Positions 17,896-26,220 of a stretch of DNA of 64,000 nucleotides are shown piece after piece (the first letter of the stretch is position 1; every line of letters starts with the position of its first letter). The stretch spans positions 3,645,001-3,709,000 of the forward strand of contig NZ_CP012382.1 in assembly GCF_001267885.1 (NCBI RefSeq). Direction: 5' to 3'. The notes under the pieces were generated by a model. The model saw nothing but the letters and a program-made list of their open reading frames with translations, had not been told where the DNA came from and made no database searches. Made by a program: the position numbers and the translations under genes. This DNA is from Streptomyces ambofaciens ATCC 23877. GTDB taxonomy: Bacteria; Actinomycetota; Actinomycetes; Streptomycetales; Streptomycetaceae.

Positions 17896-18579
17896 TTGCT
17901 CAACTCACCCCGGACCACCATCACGTCCACCCTCGGCGCCGGCGGGGCCGTCGGCGTCACCGACCGGCGCGTCCCGGTGGCGGTGTCCGCTCCGGACCCG
18001 ATCAGCCGCGAGGGCGCGGTCAGCCAGTTGCGCCGCCACCCCGAGATCGATCTGCGCGAGGAGTCCGGCCCCGGCACGGTGGCCCTCCTCATCGCGGACG
18101 CGCTCGACGAGGCGGCGCTCACCCGGCTGCGCCGGCTCGTGCGCAGCGAGGGCGCGCGCGCCGTGCTGGTGGTCGGCACGATCCGGGAGAGCGAACTGCT
18201 GGACGTCGTCGAGTGCGGCGTCGGTGCCATCGTCTGGCGGCACGAGGCCACCGCCCACCGGCTGGTGCAGGCGGTGCTGGCAGCCGCCCGCGGTGACGGG
18301 GACCTGCCCGCCGACCTGCTGGGCCGGCTCATCAGCCAGGTGGGCACGCTGCACCGGGGCGCGGCGGGCCGCCCCGGCGCCCCCTCGCTGGGGCTCGCAC
18401 CCCGCGAGGTGGACGTCCTGCGACTGGTCGCCGAGGGTCTCGACACCGGTGAGATCGCCGGCAAGCTGTCCTACTCCGAACGGACCGTCAAGAACGTCAT
18501 GCACGGGCTCACCACCCGGCTCCATCTGCGCAACCGCGCCCATGCCGTGGCCTATGCCCTGCGGGAAGGTTACATCTGA
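17896..18579 (+). CDS. LuxR/NarL family transcriptional regulator
   Basis: A protein of 227 aa starting at TTG 17896, supported by a strong AGGGGGGA ribosome site. The N-terminal part resembles a receiver domain (VAVSAPDPISREGAVSQLRR, ARAVLVVGTIRES) but the usual phospho-acceptor Asp and Lys pattern is not clear. It is therefore likely an atypical, phosphorylation-independent receiver. The C-terminal HTH is canonical: LAPREVDVLRLVAEGLDTGE then SERTVKNVMHGLTTRLHLRN. It points into the injection-system operon, with the DUF4255 gene 152 bp downstream, and so is a candidate local regulator. Confidence 0.85.
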   Translation: MLNSPRTTITSTLGAGGAVGVTDRRVPVAVSAPDPISREGAVSQLRRHPEIDLREESGPGTVALLIADALDEAALTRLRRLVRSEGARAVLVVGTIRESELLDVVECGVGAIVWRHEATAHRLVQAVLAAARGDGDLPADLLGRLISQVGTLHRGAAGRPGAPSLGLAPREVDVLRLVAEGLDTGEIAGKLSYSERTVKNVMHGLTTRLHLRNRAHAVAYALREGYI

Positions 18580-18731
18580 CCGAACGGGCAATCGAATGCG
18601 GCCCCTTGGGGTCGCAGGGGCAGGCCGGCCTGCCCGGCCACCGTCCCCGGCGTGCCTGCGGGCCGGGCGGCGCCCGGGGCACGATCGATGACGCAGGGCG
18701 GCGGGCGGGACGGCAGGGCGGGAGCGCAAGG

Positions 18732-19463
18732 GTGATCCACGAGGTGGACGAGGTCCTCAAGAGCCTCCTCGGCGGCGGAGCGCTGACGGGCTCGGGCATC
18801 GACGTGTCCTTCGAGGCACCCACCCGTGACTGGGCGGCCCGGCGCAACGCCCCTGTGGTCAACGCCTATCTGTACGACATCCGCGAGGACGTGGCCCGGC
18901 GTCAGAGCGGCCGGGTCTCGGTGCGCGACGAGCGCGACATCGAGGTGCGGCGCCGCAGGCCCCCGCGCTGGTTCCGGCTGTCGTACCTGGTGACGGCCTG
19001 GACGAAGACCCCGCAGGACGAGCACCGGCTGCTGTCCGCCGTGCTGGCGACTCTGCTGCCGCGCGAGGTCCTGGCACCAGCCGAACTCCCGCCCGGCCTG
19101 CGGGCCCTGGAGCTGTCGATGCCGCTGACGGTGGCCGGCACCCAGACGGAGTCCCGTTCCCTCGCGGAGATCTGGTCCGCCCTCGGCGGCGAGCTGAAAC
19201 CGTCCCTGGACCTGGTGGTGACCGTTCCCTTCCCCGCCTTCCCGGAGTACGACGCCGGGCCCCCGGTCACGGAGGGCGCGGTGGTCCGGGTGCGCGAACT
19301 GCCGGGCGAGCCGGCCCGGTCCGGCGAACGCTCCCACCGGCCCCACCAGGTGGCGGCCGCCCGCACCGCCCGCAAGGCCGCGGTCCCCCGCAAGGCCGCA
19401 GCCCCCCGCGAGGACCCGGCCGCCCGCGAGGACGCCGCGGACCGACGCGCGGACCGGCGGTGA
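18732..19463 (+). CDS. CIS tail terminator/cap protein, DUF4255 (Pvc16/Afp16-like)
   Basis: A protein of 243 aa starting at GTG 18732, with GGAGCGCAAGG just before it. Residues 1-190 match the DUF4255 (Pvc16 N-terminal) pattern: an N-terminal helix IHEVDEVLKSLL, NAYLYDIREDVARR, FRLSYLVTAWT and EHRLLSAVLATLL. In contractile injection systems and phage tails this protein caps and stabilises the tube-sheath end. The last 50 residues are an Arg/Ala-rich low-complexity tail (RKAAVPRKAAAPRED). Its stop overlaps the GTG start of the AAA+ gene by 4 nt. Confidence 0.9.
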   Translation: MIHEVDEVLKSLLGGGALTGSGIDVSFEAPTRDWAARRNAPVVNAYLYDIREDVARRQSGRVSVRDERDIEVRRRRPPRWFRLSYLVTAWTKTPQDEHRLLSAVLATLLPREVLAPAELPPGLRALELSMPLTVAGTQTESRSLAEIWSALGGELKPSLDLVVTVPFPAFPEYDAGPPVTEGAVVRVRELPGEPARSGERSHRPHQVAAARTARKAAVPRKAAAPREDPAAREDAADRRADRR

Positions 19464-21619
19464 ACGCCTCCACCGGGGAGGCACCGGCAGCCGCCCCCGG
19501 CCCCGGCCCCGCGACCGCCGACCCACATGACCCGTACGACCCGCGTGACCCGCACGACCCGCACGACCCGCACGACCCGCACGACCCGCACGACCCGCAC
19601 GCCGAGCCCGCGCACGCCCTGCTCGGCCGCCTGTCCGCGCTGCGGGAACGGGTGACCGCGCTGGTCGAGCACCGGGCCGCCGGCGACCCCACGGCCGAGG
19701 ACCCGCTGCGCGGCCTGTACCTGTCCGACGACGCCGTGCGCCACCTGCTGCGTACCTGGCCGGCCGCCGGCACCCCCGGCGGCGCCGGTGCCGTTCCGCG
19801 GCCCGCCTCGGCCGACGGTCCCGCCGGTGCCGGTGCCGGTGCCGGTGACCGGCTGGCGCTGCTGGCCGGACGGACCGGGCTGACCGAGCTGGACACCGCC
19901 GTCCTGCTGATCGCCCTCGCCCCCGACGTCGACCGCACCTTCGAGCCGCTCTACGGCTACCTCAACGACGACGTGGGCCGCCGCCGCGCCACCGTGAGCC
20001 TCGCCCTCGAACTGTGCGGCGTGCCCGCCCACCTGGCGGCGGTCCGCGCCCGCTTCCACGCCTCGGCACCGCTGCGCGCCCTCGGGCTGCTGGAGGTGGA
20101 GGAATCCGAACGGCCCTTCCTCTCCCGCTCGTTGCGCATACCGGACCGGCTGGCCGGCCATCTGCTCGGGGACGACACACCGGACGCAGCCCTCCTCGGC
20201 CGCCTGCACCCGCTGCCGGACCCGCTGCCCGCGGGCGGTGACGCCGACGCCGACGCCTTCGTACGCCACCTGGCGGCCCGTCTGCACGACGGCCCGCTCA
20301 CCGTCTACCTCCGCGAACAGCGCGAGGGGGACGGACTGGCCGCGCTCGCCTCCGTCCTGCGTACCGCCGGTCTCGGCGCGCTGTGCTGCTCGGGGACCGA
20401 GGACGACCTCCCCGGAGTTCCCGAGCTGCTGCGCGAGGCCCGCCTCGGCGGCCGGGCCGTCGTGGTGTCGGCCCTGCCCGAGCGGCCGGGCCCGCTGGTG
20501 CGGGCGCTGACCGCGGCGGCGGACGTGACCGTGCTGCTGACCGACCCCCGCCCGTACGACCCGCACTGGTCGCCGGCCGACCCCCTGGTCCTGGACGCCC
20601 CCGGCCGCCGGGCCGGCGGTGCCGCCGCCTGGCGGGCCGCCCTGGGCCCGGACGCCGACGGGTTCGACCTGGCCACCGCCGTCGCCCCCTACCGGCTGGG
20701 CGGCGACCGGATCCAGCGGGCCGCGCACGCCGCCCGTGCCCTCGCGGCCTTCGACGGCGGCCCGGTCACCGCCGACCACGTCCGGCTCGCGGCCCGCCGG
20801 CAGTCGGCCTCCGGTCTGGAGAGCCATGCCCGGCGGATCCGTCCCGCCGTGGACTGGCGGGACCTCGTCCTGCCCGAAGCACCCCTCACCCAGCTGCGCG
20901 AACTCGCCCTGCGCGCCCGCCACCGCGACCGTGTCCTCGGCGACTGGCGGCTCAGCGCGGGCGGCGGACGGGGCCGGGGCGTCCTCGGCCTGTTCGCGGG
21001 CGAGTCCGGCACCGGCAAGACCCTGTCGGCGGAGGTGGTCGCGGCGGACCTGGGCCTGGACCTCTACGTCGTCCAGCTGTCGTCGATCGTGGACAAGTAC
21101 GTCGGCGAGACCGAGAAGAACCTCGAACGGATCTTCACGGAGGCCGACCGCACCGACGCCGTACTCCTCTTCGACGAGGCCGACGCCGTCTTCGGCAAGC
21201 GCTCCGAGGTCAAGGACTCGCACGACCGGTACGCCAACATGGAGAGCGCCTATCTGCTCCAGCGCCTGGAGTCCTTCGACGGCATCGCCCTGCTCACCAC
21301 CAACCTGCGGGCCAACATCGACGAGGCGTTCACGCGGCGCCTGGACCTGGTGGTCGACTTCCCGTTCCCGGACGCCGGTCAGCGGCTGGCGCTGTGGCGG
21401 CACGGCCTGTCGCACGTCCCGTCCGCCGAGGGCATCGACCCGGGCCCGCTGGCCCGCGACTTCGAGCTGGCCGGCGGGTCGATCCGCAGCGCGGTGGTCA
21501 CCGCCGCCTACCTCGCCGCCGGTCGCGGGGACCACGTGACGGCGGGCGACCTCTTGGAGGGCGCCCGCCGCGAGTACCGCAAGGCCGGCCGGCTGGTGCC
21601 CGGCGAGGGCGGCTGGTGA
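19460..21619 (+). CDS. CIS AAA+ ATPase (Afp15/Pvc15-like)
   Basis: A protein of 719 aa, GTG start overlapping the previous stop. The N-terminal 50 residues contain a DPH tandem repeat. A CIS-type ATPase N-domain follows (GLTELDTAVLLIALAPDVDR, PLYGYLNDDVGRRR), then one AAA+ module: Walker A GESGTGKT at about residue 514, Walker B AVLLFDEADAVFGKR at about 567-581, sensor region TTNLRANIDEAFTRRLD. Such ATPases are in nearly every eCIS locus and are thought to aid assembly or release of the particle. It is convergent with the lectin-domain gene. Confidence 0.92.
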   Translation: MNASTGEAPAAAPGPGPATADPHDPYDPRDPHDPHDPHDPHDPHDPHAEPAHALLGRLSALRERVTALVEHRAAGDPTAEDPLRGLYLSDDAVRHLLRTWPAAGTPGGAGAVPRPASADGPAGAGAGAGDRLALLAGRTGLTELDTAVLLIALAPDVDRTFEPLYGYLNDDVGRRRATVSLALELCGVPAHLAAVRARFHASAPLRALGLLEVEESERPFLSRSLRIPDRLAGHLLGDDTPDAALLGRLHPLPDPLPAGGDADADAFVRHLAARLHDGPLTVYLREQREGDGLAALASVLRTAGLGALCCSGTEDDLPGVPELLREARLGGRAVVVSALPERPGPLVRALTAAADVTVLLTDPRPYDPHWSPADPLVLDAPGRRAGGAAAWRAALGPDADGFDLATAVAPYRLGGDRIQRAAHAARALAAFDGGPVTADHVRLAARRQSASGLESHARRIRPAVDWRDLVLPEAPLTQLRELALRARHRDRVLGDWRLSAGGGRGRGVLGLFAGESGTGKTLSAEVVAADLGLDLYVVQLSSIVDKYVGETEKNLERIFTEADRTDAVLLFDEADAVFGKRSEVKDSHDRYANMESAYLLQRLESFDGIALLTTNLRANIDEAFTRRLDLVVDFPFPDAGQRLALWRHGLSHVPSAEGIDPGPLARDFELAGGSIRSAVVTAAYLAAGRGDHVTAGDLLEGARREYRKAGRLVPGEGGW
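19519..19602 (+). repeat. 9-bp tandem repeat encoding DPH units
   Basis: About nine copies of a 9-bp unit (GACCCGCAC with variants GACCCGTAC and GACCCGCGT) lie near the 5' end of the AAA+ ATPase gene. They encode a (Asp-Pro-His/Tyr/Arg)n tract, a possible metal-binding or flexible leader. Confidence 0.88.
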
Positions 21620-21664
21620 CGGCCGGCCGCAGGCCGTCCCCGACCGTCAGACCGTCCCCGGCCG

Positions 21665-23098
21665 TCAGGCCGTCTTCGGCCGGACGATCCTCCACTCCTG
21701 GTCGCCGCTGCTCGTGCAGGTGGAGATCCTCAGCCGGGCGAAGAGCGGACCGTTGGCCTCGTCCACGTCCAGGCACGTGTTGTTGCTGGCGAAGTTCCGG
21801 ATCCAGTAGTCGCCGCTCGGCTGCTTGTCGATCCACCAGAGCTGGTTGTCGGCGGTCGTACCGTCGCAGTGGAACTCGGCGACGGGCGTCCCGACCGGCC
21901 GGGACCCGTACTCGCCCAGGTCCATGCAGAGTTGGTCCTTGATGTTCCGGATCTGGAAGAGGGCCACCCCGGCGGGACCCTTCTCCGGCTGCACTTCGAG
22001 GTCCCAGATCTGGTTGTCCCCGTCGGTGTCGTCGCAGACGGCCTGCTGGACCGGGCCGTTGATCTCCCCCTTCTCCCGTCCGGGGAGTTCGGCGCACATG
22101 TCGCTGGCGGTGTTGCGCAGCAGGACGTTCTCGGCGGGCACCACGGGCTTCTTCGGTGCGGGCTTCTTCGACTCTCCGCCGCCACCCCCACCGCCGCCGC
22201 CCCCGCCGTTGTTCTCGGGTTCCTCGGAGGCCGGCTGCTCGGGCGGCGCCGGCACCTCGGCGGGCGACTCGGCCGCGCTGGGCAGCGTCTCCGGGCTGGC
22301 GCTGGGGCTGGGCGCGAGCGCGCTGCCGGCGTTCTCCACCTGCTCGGTGGCGCTGGTGCGGACCTGCGGCTTGTAGGCGATCCAGATCATGACGAACGCG
22401 ATGGTCAGGGCCAGGACGATGCCGAAGGCCCCCGCGAGCCAGCCTGGCAGGAACCCGCGCTGGACGTAGGTGCCCTCGACCTCCGTGGGCTCCACCCCGG
22501 AACGGCGTACCGCCAGCGTGTAGGGCCGCTCCTCCTTCGACCCGAACCAGATGATCTGCCGCGGCTTCAGCGTCGTCTCCACGAACGCCGCGCGGCCCGG
22601 GTCGATCTGCACGTTCCCCGGACGGATCTCGTACGACAGGTGGTCCCCGTTGTCACTGCCGGCGACCGACGCGGTCACCTTGGTGTTGCCGAGGTTGTCC
22701 ACCGCCAGCCGCGGTCGCCCCCGGAACCGGCCCTTCACCGTCGGCGGCACCAGCTCGGCCCGCACCTCGGTGAACGGCGTGATCGTGAGGTTCCCCTCCG
22801 GGACCGTCACCGCGTCCGGATGCTCGGTCGGCGTGATCCGCACCGCGTACGGGTTCGGCCCGGCGGTCGCGTCGGGTGTCCGGGGCGGCGCGAACGTCAG
22901 CTCCACCGTGCCCGTCGTCCCCGGGTAGAGCCGCAGCGTCTGCGGCTCCACCGTCGTCCAGGGCGCGACGTCCCCCACGGGCTCGAACCGGTACTCGTCG
23001 ACGACATCACCGGTGTTGCGCACCCGCAGCCGCACACGCGTGCTGCTGCCGGGATCCACGGTGGCGGACGCGGGCTCCAGGGAAGTCCAAAGGCTCAC
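21665..23098 (-). CDS. Membrane protein with Ig-like ectodomain-type region and C-terminal ricin-type lectin
   Basis: A protein of 477 aa from GTG 23098. Residues 1-215 are beta-rich, with two Ig-like/COG1470-style domains (ATVDPGSSTRVRLRVRNTGD, RPRLAVDNLGNTKVTASVAG). One membrane segment lies at about 219-243 (AGAFGIVLALTIAFVMIW). A Pro/Ser/Glu linker with an 11-Gly run follows, then a ricin-type beta-trefoil of about 150 residues with QxW-type repeats DNQIWDL, DNQLWWI and DQEWRIV. Similar S. coelicolor proteins near the CIS are annotated 'hydrolytic protein', but no hydrolase motif is visible. It lies opposite the structural genes and may link particles or membranes to glycans. Confidence 0.8.
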   Translation of the reverse strand: MSLWTSLEPASATVDPGSSTRVRLRVRNTGDVVDEYRFEPVGDVAPWTTVEPQTLRLYPGTTGTVELTFAPPRTPDATAGPNPYAVRITPTEHPDAVTVPEGNLTITPFTEVRAELVPPTVKGRFRGRPRLAVDNLGNTKVTASVAGSDNGDHLSYEIRPGNVQIDPGRAAFVETTLKPRQIIWFGSKEERPYTLAVRRSGVEPTEVEGTYVQRGFLPGWLAGAFGIVLALTIAFVMIWIAYKPQVRTSATEQVENAGSALAPSPSASPETLPSAAESPAEVPAPPEQPASEEPENNGGGGGGGGGGGESKKPAPKKPVVPAENVLLRNTASDMCAELPGREKGEINGPVQQAVCDDTDGDNQIWDLEVQPEKGPAGVALFQIRNIKDQLCMDLGEYGSRPVGTPVAEFHCDGTTADNQLWWIDKQPSGDYWIRNFASNNTCLDVDEANGPLFARLRISTCTSSGDQEWRIVRPKTA

Positions 23099-23435
23099 AC
23101 ACCGACGCTACGGCGCCTCCGACGGCCCGTCAGGAGCCGCGAGGGCAGCACGGGTTGCCCTCAGGGGCCGACCTGTCCGCGCCCGGAGCGCGTGGCCCTT
23201 CCCACCAGGGAGTCGAGGGTCTCGGTGTGCCGGCCCTCGATCGCCGCCACCGCGACGGGCGGAGTCGAGGCGGTGCCGCCGCCCCGCCCGGCGGCCGGGC
23301 GCCCACCCTGCCCCAACGGGCACAGCCGGGGGCAGGTTCGGTGCCCCCGCTCCGGCACCCCGGGACGTTTCGGCGGGATCAACGCGCGCGCGAGGGTGAG
23401 GGGCGTCCTGTCTCGTACCCCGAGGAGAGCAGAGC
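23099..23435. promoter_or_regulatory. Divergent promoter region upstream of the sheath gene
   Basis: 337 bp between the lectin-domain gene and the sheath gene, with no credible ORF. It likely holds the main promoter of the structural CIS operon. GAGGAGAGCAGAGC precedes the sheath ATG. No consensus -35/-10 stands out by eye. Confidence 0.5.
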
Positions 23436-25037
23436 ATGCCGTCCTACCTGTCGCCCGGCGTCTACGTCGAGGAGGTGGCCAGCGGCTCGCGCCCGATCGA
23501 GGGGGTGGGCACCTCGGTGGCGGCCTTCGTCGGGCTCGCGCCGACCGGCCCGCTGAACGAGCCCACGCTGGTGACCAACTGGACGCAGTACGTCGCGGCC
23601 TTCGGGGACTTCACCGACGGGTACTACCTCGCGCACTCCGTCTACGGGTTCTTCAACAACGGCGGCAGCGCGGCGTACGTCGTCCGCGTCGGCGGCTCCG
23701 CCGAGGACGCCGCCGCGGGCCGGGACGGTACGTCGGCTCCCGCCGAGGTGACGGGGACCGCCGCCCCGGCCGCGCTGCCCGCCGCCGAGCCCGCGCAGCT
23801 CGGCACGTTCGCCGTGACGGCCACCGCCGCCGGTCAGCACGGCCCGCTCTCCGTCGAGGTCGCCGACCCCGAGGGCGAGGGCCCCGCCGAGCGCTTCAAG
23901 CTCGTCGTCAAGGACGGCGACAAGCCGGTCGAGACGTTCGACGTGAGCGCCAAGAAGGGCAACCGCTCCTACGTCGTCACGCAGGTGAAGGAGCGCTCCA
24001 AGCTCATCACCGTGACCGAGGCCGCGCCCACCGCGCAGCTGGCCCGGCCGGAGAACCAGAGCCTGACGCTGCCGGCCCCGCCCGCCGCCGCCCCCGCCGC
24101 CCCGGTCGAGAAGGGCGAGAGCGCGCACCCCGGCCCGGCCCACTACCTCGGCGACTCCGCCGACCGCACGGGCTTCGGCGGCCTGGAGGCCATCGACGAG
24201 ATCTCCATGGTCGCGGTGCCCGACCTGATGGCCGCCTACCAGCGCGGCGCGATCGACCTGGAGGCCGTCAAGGCCGTCCAGCTCGGCCTCATCGCGCACT
24301 GCGAGCTGATGGGCGACCGCGTCGCCGTCATCGACCCGCCGCCCGGCCAGAACGCCCGTCAGATCCGGGTCTGGCGCCAGGAGACGGCCGGCTACGACTC
24401 CAAGTACGCGGCCCTGTACTACCCCTGGATCAAGTCCTTCGACCCGGCCTCCGGCCAGTCCCGCCTGATCCCGCCGAGCGGCCACGTCGCCGGCATCTGG
24501 GCCCGCAACGACACCGAGCGCGGCGTGCACAAGGCCCCCGCCAACGAGGTCGTCCGCGGCGCCGTCGACCTGGAACTCCAGATCACCCGCGGCGAGCAGG
24601 ACCTGCTCAACCCGATCGGCGTCAACTGCATCCGCGCCTTCCCCGGCCGCGGCATCCGCGTCTGGGGCGCCCGCACCCTCTCCTCCGACCCGGCGTGGCG
24701 CTACCTGAACATCCGCCGGTACTTCAACTACCTGGAGGAGTCGATCCTGATCGGCACCCAGTGGGTGGTGTTCGAGCCGAACGACCACAACCTCTGGGCC
24801 CGCATCCGCCGCAACGTCTCGGCGTTCCTGGTCAACGAGTGGCGCAGCGGTGCCCTGTTCGGCCAGAGCCCGGCAGAGGCGTACTACGTGAAGTGCGACG
24901 AGGAGACCAACCCGCCGGAGTCGGTCGACCTCGGCCGGGTCGTCTGCGAGATCGGCATCGCGCCGGTCAAGCCCGCCGAGTTCGTGATCTTCCGGCTGGC
25001 GCAGTTCTCCAGCGGCAGCGGCGAGCTGGAGGAGTAG
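23436..25037 (+). CDS. CIS contractile sheath protein
   Basis: A protein of 533 aa. The N-terminus MPSYLSPGVYVEEVASGSRP is the hallmark of phage/CIS tail-sheath proteins. The conserved C-terminal domain includes GIRVWGARTLSSDPAWRYLN, RRYFNYLEESI, and a final beta-strand region ending FRLAQFSSG, which makes the handshake with neighbouring subunits. Residues about 85-225 are an Ala/Pro/Glu-rich insertion, typical of the surface-exposed variable domain. The protein polymerises around the tube and contracts on firing. It is the first gene of the structural operon. Confidence 0.96.
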   Translation: MPSYLSPGVYVEEVASGSRPIEGVGTSVAAFVGLAPTGPLNEPTLVTNWTQYVAAFGDFTDGYYLAHSVYGFFNNGGSAAYVVRVGGSAEDAAAGRDGTSAPAEVTGTAAPAALPAAEPAQLGTFAVTATAAGQHGPLSVEVADPEGEGPAERFKLVVKDGDKPVETFDVSAKKGNRSYVVTQVKERSKLITVTEAAPTAQLARPENQSLTLPAPPAAAPAAPVEKGESAHPGPAHYLGDSADRTGFGGLEAIDEISMVAVPDLMAAYQRGAIDLEAVKAVQLGLIAHCELMGDRVAVIDPPPGQNARQIRVWRQETAGYDSKYAALYYPWIKSFDPASGQSRLIPPSGHVAGIWARNDTERGVHKAPANEVVRGAVDLELQITRGEQDLLNPIGVNCIRAFPGRGIRVWGARTLSSDPAWRYLNIRRYFNYLEESILIGTQWVVFEPNDHNLWARIRRNVSAFLVNEWRSGALFGQSPAEAYYVKCDEETNPPESVDLGRVVCEIGIAPVKPAEFVIFRLAQFSSGSGELEE

Positions 25038-25109
25038 GACACCCGTCCGCCGCCTCCCGGGCCCCCGCCCCTCCCTCCTCCATAGATTCCTCAGAAGGAC
25101 AGCGAACAC

Positions 25110-25556
25110 ATGGCTCTGATGCCGGGTGACTCCCTCACAGCGAACAACTTCGGGCTCCAGATCGACGGCGTGATGGTCGAGTACCTCGCCGAGGTCAACG
25201 GTCTCACCCTCGAACAGGACGTCATCAAGTACCCGCAGAACAACAGCACCACCGGCAAGCACGAGACGGCCGTGCTCCCGGGCAACAAGAAGGACGGTCA
25301 GTGCACCGTCGTGCGGGGCATGACCCAGTCGTCGTCGTTCACCCAGTGGATCAACGACTCCATGAACGGCCGGATGTCCACGGCGCGCAAGAACGCCTCC
25401 ATCATCCTGATGGACTCGGAGGACACCCCGGTCAAGCGCTACAACCTGCGCAACGCCTGGTGCAGCAAGATCGACGCCAGCGCGGTGAAGGCCGGCGACA
25501 CCTCCGCGCTGACCGAGACGGTCACCATCGTGTTCGAAGAACTGGTCATCGAATAA
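25110..25556 (+). CDS. CIS inner tube protein (gp19/Hcp-like)
   Basis: A protein of 148 aa. The phage T4 gp19-like tail-tube family signature is present: LTANNFGLQIDGVMVEYLAE, VNGLTLEQDVI, GMTQSSSFTQWINDSM and a C-terminal ETVTIVFEELVIE strand. It forms the hexameric rings of the inner tube inside the sheath. The position directly behind the sheath gene is standard for CIS. Its TAA stop shares one base with the ATG of the next gene. Confidence 0.95.
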   Translation: MALMPGDSLTANNFGLQIDGVMVEYLAEVNGLTLEQDVIKYPQNNSTTGKHETAVLPGNKKDGQCTVVRGMTQSSSFTQWINDSMNGRMSTARKNASIILMDSEDTPVKRYNLRNAWCSKIDASAVKAGDTSALTETVTIVFEELVIE

Positions 25557-26062
25557 TGCGGCGCGCGGCTGTCGGGGCGCCCGTCGCGGCCCCCGAGGAC
25601 CCCCAGACCGCGGCGGCGGGAGCGGACTTCCCCCGTTCTGCTTCCGCCGCCGCACCCACGGAGACACCTGCCGAAGCGGCACCGCGGCAGCAGCTGCGCA
25701 CCGAGTTCCCCTTCGAGCTGCCGCGCGGCTACGTCGACGACTCGGGCACGGTGCACCGGGACGGTGTGATGCGCCTGTCGACGGCGCGGGACGAGCTCAT
25801 CCCGCTGCGCGACGTGCGGGTGCAGGAGAACCCGGCGTACCTGTCGGTGGTGCTGCTCGGCCGGGTCATCACCCGGCTGGGCACGCTGGCGATGGTGCAC
25901 GACGGGATCGTGGAGAACATGTTCGCCTCCGACCTCGCGTTCCTCCAGGACTTCTACCGGCAGATCAACGCGGAGGGCCACACCCGCGCGGCCGTCCAGT
26001 GCCCGCACTGCACGGAGCCCTTCGAGGTGGAACTCGGCGGGAGCCGCCTGGGGGAATCGTGA
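25556..26062 (+). CDS. CIS tail-assembly protein with partial zinc-ribbon
   Basis: A protein of 168 aa; its ATG overlaps the tube stop (TAATG). The first 55 residues are Ala/Pro-rich. The rest resembles phage tail-assembly proteins placed after the tube gene: FPFELPRGYVDDSGTVHRDG, MRLSTARDELIPLRD, LLGRVITRLGTLAMV, FASDLAFLQDFYRQIN. Near the C-terminus AAVQCPHCTEPFEVEL gives one Cys-x-x-Cys pair, half a zinc ribbon. By analogy with phage tail chaperones, it and the following small gene may escort the large downstream protein. The exact role is unknown. Confidence 0.8.
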   Translation: MRRAAVGAPVAAPEDPQTAAAGADFPRSASAAAPTETPAEAAPRQQLRTEFPFELPRGYVDDSGTVHRDGVMRLSTARDELIPLRDVRVQENPAYLSVVLLGRVITRLGTLAMVHDGIVENMFASDLAFLQDFYRQINAEGHTRAAVQCPHCTEPFEVELGGSRLGES

Positions 26063-26217
26063 CGTACGCGACCGACCGGCTGCACGAGGAGATCGCGTAC
26101 GTCGCCTACCACTTCCACTGGAGCCTGGAGGCGATCCTGGACCTGGAGCACCAGGACCGCCGCCGGTACACGGACCAGATCGCGTCCCTCGTGACGCGGG
26201 GCGCGGCGGGGGGCTGA
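26059..26217 (+). CDS. Small CIS-associated protein, DUF6760-like
   Basis: A protein of 52 aa starting at GTG 26059, overlapping the previous stop by 4 nt (GTGA). The compact sequence YATDRLHEEIAYVAYHFHWS followed by LEAILDLEHQDRRRYTDQI matches the short DUF6760 family found in phage tail and CIS loci. The two-gene arrangement after the tube gene mirrors the gpG/gpGT tail-assembly chaperone pair of phages, though here it uses overlap rather than a clear slippery site. Three bases separate it from the giant VQR protein gene. Confidence 0.82.
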   Translation: MTYATDRLHEEIAYVAYHFHWSLEAILDLEHQDRRRYTDQIASLVTRGAAGG

Positions 26218-26220
26218 GCG

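Noticed and set aside
18902..21535. 877-codon frame antisense to the CIS ATPase
   Set aside because: The plus-strand frame has AAA+ motifs. This is a shadow with no conserved sequence.
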